Below are positions 58,848 through 62,810 of a stretch of DNA of 62,810 nt, piece after piece. Source of the stretch: Burkholderia latens (lineage in GTDB: Bacteria > Pseudomonadota > Gammaproteobacteria > Burkholderiales > Burkholderiaceae). Location: positions 1 through 62,810 of the forward strand of contig NZ_CABVPL010000045.1 in the NCBI RefSeq assembly GCF_902499045.1. Direction: 5' to 3'. The first letter of the stretch is position 1; the number at the start of each line of letters is the position of its first letter. The position numbers and the translations under genes were made by a program. A model generated the notes under the pieces. That model was given only the letters and a program-made list of their open reading frames with translations. It made no database searches and was not told where the DNA came from.

Positions 58848-59507
58848 TCAGGACGCCTTCGCGCCCTTTTCCGCCTTCGGCGCGCGGCGCTCCGCCCATT
58901 CGACGATCGGCCGCCACTGTTCGAGATCCTTGTCGACGCGGCTCTTCGCGACGTCCCACAGTGTCAGGCCGTGCGCGGCGATCTGCACGTAGTTCTGCGT
59001 GTCGCGCACGTAGCCGAGCACCGGCAGCCCGAGCCCTTCGACGAAACGATGCAATTGATCGGACGAACGCGTGCGCGCATCGACCCGCATCCCGACGATC
59101 CCGATCTCGACGCTGCCCTTGCGCACGGCCTTCTCTGCCGCGAGACGCTCGAGAAACTGCTGGGTCGCGAGAATATCGAACATCGACGGCTGCAGCGGCA
59201 CGATCACCTTGTCCGCGAGCTGCAGCGCGACGCTGAGCCGGTTGCCGTGCAGGCCGGCCGGCGTGTCGATCACCGCATATTCGAGGCCGCGCGGCGGCTT
59301 CGACGGCGCCTCCGGATCGAGATCCCACGCCTCGATCGCCGGCAGACCCGCGGGCCGCAGGTCGAGCCACGCATGCGCGGACTGCTGCCGGTCCAGATCG
59401 GCGAGCGCGACCCACGCGCCCTGCGCCGCGAAATAGCCGGCAAGATTGGTGGACAGCGTGCTCTTCCCCACGCCGCCCTTCGGATTCGCCACCACGATGA
59501 CCGTCAT
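58848..59507 (-). CDS. Orphan ParA/MinD-family ATPase
   Basis: A 219-residue cytoplasmic ATPase with the deviant Walker A KGGVGKST (10-17), switch I-like DLDRQQSAHAW and Walker B VIDTPAG. It is short, lacks the N-terminal helix-turn-helix of plasmid ParA and has no parB next to it. This suggests positioning of a protein complex (chemoreceptors, polar machinery or other) rather than plasmid partition. The C-terminus is a basic Ala/Lys-rich tail. The start is well fixed by the Walker A position. Confidence 0.88.
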   Translation of the reverse strand: MTVIVVANPKGGVGKSTLSTNLAGYFAAQGAWVALADLDRQQSAHAWLDLRPAGLPAIEAWDLDPEAPSKPPRGLEYAVIDTPAGLHGNRLSVALQLADKVIVPLQPSMFDILATQQFLERLAAEKAVRKGSVEIGIVGMRVDARTRSSDQLHRFVEGLGLPVLGYVRDTQNYVQIAAHGLTLWDVAKSRVDKDLEQWRPIVEWAERRAPKAEKGAKAS

Positions 59508-59636
59508 GAATTCCCCCGAAAAAGCCGCGCGGCGCGAGCCGTCGTTGGCACGCGCCGCTCGATTGCGGATACAGGGAGCGATGATATCGGCAAACGGGGT
59601 GTCACCGGAACGGGGTTGCGCCGATGCCCGCCCCGT

Positions 59637-60050
59637 TTATGCGCTGCGCGTCGCCGCGCGCGGCGCGCCGAGCGAGAATGCGCCGCCGCCGAGCAGCGCC
59701 TGCACGGCCAGCGTGACGGCCCAGAACGCCGGGTATTCCCAGCCGCCGTGCGGCGACGCGAAGCCCCAGCCGTTCGGCAGGTGCGCGGACACGGCGCCGA
59801 GCATGAACGGCAGTAGCACGAGCGCCGTGGTGCGCACGCGCAAGCCCGCGAGCAGCGCGACGCCGCCGGCCAGCTCGACCACGGTCGTCACGTACGCGAG
59901 CCAGCCCGGCAGGCCGATCGATGCGAAGAACTGCGCGGTGCCCGGCAGCGTGAAGACAAACACCTTCTGCGCGACGTGCGCGAGGTACAGCACGCCGAGC
60001 GCGACGCGCAACAGCGTTGCGCCGAGATCGTTCAGGCGATTGGGGTTCAT
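59637..60050 (-). CDS. DoxX-family membrane protein
   Basis: A 137-residue protein with four predicted transmembrane helices. The DoxX signature includes LRVALGVLYLAHVAQKVFVF, the GLPGWLAYVTTVVELAGGVALLAGL segment and PAFWAVTLAVQALLGGGAFSL. Family members are linked to thiosulfate:quinone oxidoreductase in archaea, but most bacterial ones have no assigned function. It stands alone, with its start at 60050. Confidence 0.88.
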   Translation of the reverse strand: MNPNRLNDLGATLLRVALGVLYLAHVAQKVFVFTLPGTAQFFASIGLPGWLAYVTTVVELAGGVALLAGLRVRTTALVLLPFMLGAVSAHLPNGWGFASPHGGWEYPAFWAVTLAVQALLGGGAFSLGAPRAATRSA

Positions 60051-60221
60051 GGCGAATTCCTTCGTAAGTGGATGGGAATGGATCGCACTGTATTCGAATC
60101 GAATCGGCCAATAAACGCGCGAAACAGCTTTAACTGATTCCCAACGAGAATGAATTAGGTCGTAAAAAAGGCATGAATCATCATGCCCTCGGATCGGATA
60201 TCCGGCGGCCGGACTGCCTCT

Positions 60222-60362
60222 TCAGCCGCCGCTCTTGCCTTGTCCGGCCTCGCCCGAACCGGCCGCGCCGCCGCCCGGCGCGTACGAATCGCACGCATGC
60301 GCCGCCGCCGACACGCCCAGCAGCGCCGCGAGCAGCACGCTCAACCACCATCGACCCATCAT
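60222..60362 (-). CDS. Small exported Gly-rich peptide (46 residues)
   Basis: A minus-strand gene too short for most ORF cut-offs. AAGGAG (complement of 60370-60375) precedes the ATG at 60362 by about eight bases; a second ATG follows at 60359. The peptide starts MMGRWWLSVLLAALLGVSAA, a good signal sequence with cleavage after AHA (near residue 23). A short mature part of about 23 residues remains, beginning CDSYAPGGG and ending KSGG. The Cys at +1 could also allow lipidation, although the preceding AHA is not a canonical lipobox. The function is unknown. It is downstream of cobQ on the same strand. Confidence 0.65.
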   Translation of the reverse strand: MMGRWWLSVLLAALLGVSAAAHACDSYAPGGGAAGSGEAGQGKSGG

Positions 60363-60449
60363 CGTCGCGCTCCTTCGGGCGGACCTCCGCCCTCCTGAGT
60401 TGAGTTGTACGCGATCCGCCGCAAAATGCCAGGCCGGCCGCGCCGCCGG

Positions 60450-61952
60450 TCAGCGGAATTCGGCGTACAGCGCACGCAGGTCGAGGTGCTCGGCGAACGA
60501 ATCGGCCAGCCGCTCCAGCGACGCCTCGCGCAGCGCCGGATAGTCGATGCGCGCGGCGCCGTCGAGACCCGCCCATGCGAGCAGCGCCGCGCACGCGTCG
60601 GGCGCGTCGAACAGACCGTGCACGTACGTCGCGAGGATTTGCCCGTCGGCGGAAATCGCGCCGTCCGGGCGCGTGCCGCCCCGCGCATCATCGGCGGCCA
60701 GTTCGAGCGCGGGCGCCGCGAGCGCCGGCCCGCGCGTGTCGCCCATGTGAATCTCGTAGCCGTGCACGGCGCCCGCGCCGGGCAGCGCGAGCCGCCCCGT
60801 CACGTTCTTCAGCGTCTTGTCGGGCTGCAACGTCGTGTCGAACTCGAGCAGCCCGAGCCCTGGCACGCTGCCGGGCGCGCCTTCGAGGCCGAGCGGATCG
60901 TCGAGCGTGCGGCCGAGCATCTGCATCCCGCCGCAGATGCCGATCACCTTGCCGCCGTAGCGCAGGTGCCGGCGGATCACCGTGTCCCAGCCCGCATCGC
61001 GCAGCCACGCGAGATCGCGCTGCACGCTCTTGGAGCCGGGCAGGATCAGCAGGTCGGCGTCCGGCACCGGGCCGCTCTTCCAGTACGTGAACTCGACCTG
61101 CGGATGCGCGCGCAGCGGATCGAAATCGGTGTGGTTGCTGATGCGCGGCAGCGCAGGCACCACCACGCGCAGCACGCCGGCGTCGGCGCGCGCGGCGGCG
61201 CTGCGCGCCTGCGACGGCAGCATGTCCTCCGCGTCGAGCAGCAGCCCGTGCAGGTACGGCAGCACGCCGAACACCGGCTTGCCGGTCTGCGCGCGCAGCC
61301 AGTCGAGCCCGGGTTCCAGCAGCCTGAGGTCGCCGCGGAAACGGTTGATCACGAAGCCGCGCACGCGCGCCCGCTCGCTGTCCGACAGGCACGCGAGCGT
61401 GCCGACCAGGTGCGCGAACACGCCGCCGCGGTCGATGTCGGCCACCAGCACGACCGGGCAATCGACGCGCTCGGCGAAGCCCATGTTCGCGATGTCGCCT
61501 TCGCGCAGGTTGATCTCGGCCGGGCTGCCCGCGCCTTCGACGAGCACCGTGTCGTAGCCGGCGCGCAGCCGCGCGTACGACTCGAGCACCGCGTCGAACG
61601 CGACCGGCTTGTAGTCGTGATACGCGCGCGCGTCGAGATTCATGCGCGCCTTGCCGTGGATGATCACCTGCGCACCGCGATCGCTGGTCGGCTTCAGCAG
61701 CACCGGATTGAAATCGGTGTGCGGCGCGACGCCCGCGGCGAGCGCCTGCAACGCCTGCGCGCGGCCGATCTCGCCGCCGTCGGCCGTCACCGCGCTGTTG
61801 AGCGCCATGTTCTGCGGCTTGAACGGCGCGACGCGCGCGCCCGCGCGGCGCGCGAGGCGGCACAGGCCCGCGACGAGCGTGCTCTTGCCCGCGTCAGACG
61901 TCGTGCCCTGGATCATCAGCGTGCCGCGCGGCTGCGGGTCGGGTGCGTTCAT
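60450..61952 (-). CDS. cobQ: Cobyric acid synthase
   Basis: A 500-residue enzyme that amidates the b, d, e and g carboxylates of adenosylcobyrinic acid a,c-diamide with glutamine. The N-terminal P-loop domain ([40 protein letters not shown]) is followed by a class I glutamine amidotransferase domain with the Cys in [12 protein letters not shown] and a distal catalytic His. The length is as expected for CobQ/CbiP. It is divergent from the cobU/cobP gene, and no cobalamin riboswitch is seen upstream. Confidence 0.94.
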   Translation of the reverse strand: MNAPDPQPRGTLMIQGTTSDAGKSTLVAGLCRLARRAGARVAPFKPQNMALNSAVTADGGEIGRAQALQALAAGVAPHTDFNPVLLKPTSDRGAQVIIHGKARMNLDARAYHDYKPVAFDAVLESYARLRAGYDTVLVEGAGSPAEINLREGDIANMGFAERVDCPVVLVADIDRGGVFAHLVGTLACLSDSERARVRGFVINRFRGDLRLLEPGLDWLRAQTGKPVFGVLPYLHGLLLDAEDMLPSQARSAAARADAGVLRVVVPALPRISNHTDFDPLRAHPQVEFTYWKSGPVPDADLLILPGSKSVQRDLAWLRDAGWDTVIRRHLRYGGKVIGICGGMQMLGRTLDDPLGLEGAPGSVPGLGLLEFDTTLQPDKTLKNVTGRLALPGAGAVHGYEIHMGDTRGPALAAPALELAADDARGGTRPDGAISADGQILATYVHGLFDAPDACAALLAWAGLDGAARIDYPALREASLERLADSFAEHLDLRALYAEFR

Positions 61953-62027
61953 CGTATGGAAAGTCGTGGCGATGCGAAGGCCGCATTATCGCCCGCGTGC
62001 GGCCGCCCGCGCCGTTACAATCACGCG

Positions 62028-62588
62028 ATGATTCCGCACGACCTCACCTTCGTCCTCGGCGGCGCGCGTTCGGGCAAGAGCGCGCACGCCGAACGGCTCG
62101 CCGCCGACAGCGGCCGCCCCGTCACCTATATCGCGACCGCGGCGTCGAGCGCCGCCGATGCCGAGTTCGAACGGCGCATCGCGCATCACCGCGCGCGCCG
62201 GCCGGCCGACTGGGGGTTCGCCGACGCGCCCGTCGATCTCGCCGGCACGCTCGCCCGGCTCGACGATCCGCGCGCATGCGTGCTCGTCGACTGCCTGACG
62301 CTGTGGCTCACGAACCTGCTGTGTCCGCTCGACGGCGAACCGCTCGACGACGCGCAGTACGCGGCGCAGGTCGAGCGGCTCGAACACGCGCTGCGCCGCG
62401 CGCGCGCGAAGGTGATCGTCGTCAGCAACGAAATCGGGCTCGGCGTCGTGCCGCTCGGATCGGTCACGCGCCGCTACGTCGACGAGCTCGGGCGCCTGAA
62501 CCAGCGCATCGCCGCGCTCGCGACCCGCGTGACGCTGCTCGTGGCCGGGCTGCCGCTCGACCTCAAGGGCGGAGCGCCGTCATGCTGA
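62028..62588 (+). CDS. cobU: Bifunctional adenosylcobinamide kinase / guanylyltransferase
   Basis: A 186-residue enzyme (CobU/CobP) that phosphorylates adenosylcobinamide and attaches GMP. The P-loop is GGARSGKSAHAE (9-20). VLVDCLTLWLTNLL and VVSNEIGLGVVPLGSVTRRYVDELGRLNQRIA are family signatures. The start MIPHDLTFVLGGARSGKS is the ATG at 62028. Its stop overlaps the next gene by seven bases, so cobU and cobD are co-translated. Confidence 0.93.
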   Translation: MIPHDLTFVLGGARSGKSAHAERLAADSGRPVTYIATAASSAADAEFERRIAHHRARRPADWGFADAPVDLAGTLARLDDPRACVLVDCLTLWLTNLLCPLDGEPLDDAQYAAQVERLEHALRRARAKVIVVSNEIGLGVVPLGSVTRRYVDELGRLNQRIAALATRVTLLVAGLPLDLKGGAPSC

Positions 62589-62810
62589 TGCTGTCGCTGC
62601 CGCTCGTCGCGATGCTCGCGGTCGCGGCCGCGATCGTCGATCGCGTGCTTGGCGAACCGGCCGGCTGGCATCCGCTCGTCGCATTCGGCCGGCTCGCCGC
62701 ACGCATCGAACGCGCGCTGAACACCGGGCGGCGCGGCCGCGCGGTCGGCGTCGCCGCGTGGGCCGCGGCCGTGCTGCCGCCGGTGGCCGTCGCCGCGTGG
62801 CTCGCGGCCG
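62582..62810 (+). CDS. cobD: Adenosylcobinamide-phosphate synthase CobD/CbiB (5' part)
   Basis: The first 76 codons of a gene that continues beyond the window. It starts MLMLSLPLVAMLAVAAAIVDRVLGEPAGWHPLVAFGRL, which matches the start of CobD/CbiB, an inner-membrane protein joining aminopropanol to cobyric acid. The DRVLGEP...HPLVAFGR pattern is diagnostic. It overlaps the cobU stop by seven bases. Further cobalamin genes probably follow. Confidence 0.9.
   Translation, partial: MLMLSLPLVAMLAVAAAIVDRVLGEPAGWHPLVAFGRLAARIERALNTGRRGRAVGVAAWAAAVLPPVAVAAWLAA

Noticed and set aside
61953-62027. Cobalamin riboswitch upstream of cobQ or cobU
   Set aside because: The divergent gap is only 75 bases, too short for a B12 riboswitch of about 200 nucleotides, and no B12-box-like sequence is visible.

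Overview
The window looks like chromosomal DNA from a Burkholderia species, most likely of the B. cepacia complex. The reasons are the very high GC with codon third positions almost all G or C, a Burkholderia-type porin, a HemD-HemX fusion followed by HemY, a DUF3460-ScpA pair, and T6SS effector cassettes dropped between housekeeping genes. This assignment is inferred from gene content and protein style, not from a search. No rRNA, tRNA, CRISPR array, transposase or integrase was found.

Layout, left to right. 1-1878: the end of a NitT/TauT-type ABC importer (ATPase start plus a double-length permease). 2372-5482: a small Cas2/SinR-like protein, then an OmpR-type regulator/histidine kinase pair divergent from a Spy/CpxP-like periplasmic protein. 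5996-9208: a HisJ-HisQ-HisM-HisP type basic amino acid importer. 9268-12479: a GNAT acetyltransferase, a LysR regulator and a porin. 12677-17638: PII protein and NAD synthetase, a FemAB/GNAT-like protein, a GIY-YIG protein with a histone-H1-like tail, and pyrophosphatase. 17815-21781: a tandem palindromic repeat array leading into an aldehyde dehydrogenase / SDR / MFS catabolic operon.

22090-26815 is an orphan T6SS cassette: an evolved VgrG with a C-terminal zinc-metallopeptidase-like domain (HEARH), and a predicted periplasmic immunity gene whose start lies inside the toxin gene. 27041-34427 carries heme genes (hemC, hemDX, hemY) divergent from PEP carboxylase. 34560-45463: a methyltransferase and XRE regulator, argH, a HAD phosphatase, an LprI-like protein coupled to an Orn/Lys/Arg decarboxylase, dCTP deaminase, a SodC-like lipoprotein lacking most metal ligands, the Mrp/ApbC Fe-S carrier and an OmpA-family lipoprotein. 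metG (45842-48004) is followed by a second, lower-GC T6SS cassette (48294-49827): Hcp, a peptidoglycan amidase-like effector and an exported immunity candidate.

The right end has TamB/TamA, DUF3460-ScpA, panC-panD, an orphan ParA, DoxX, a 46-residue exported peptide gene, and the start of a cobalamin cluster (cobQ, cobU/cobP, cobD truncated by the window edge). The least ordinary content is the two interbacterial-toxin cassettes with their overlapping toxin/immunity reading frames, the repeat array at 17.8-18.06 kb, the degenerate SodC and the H1-tailed GIY-YIG protein.
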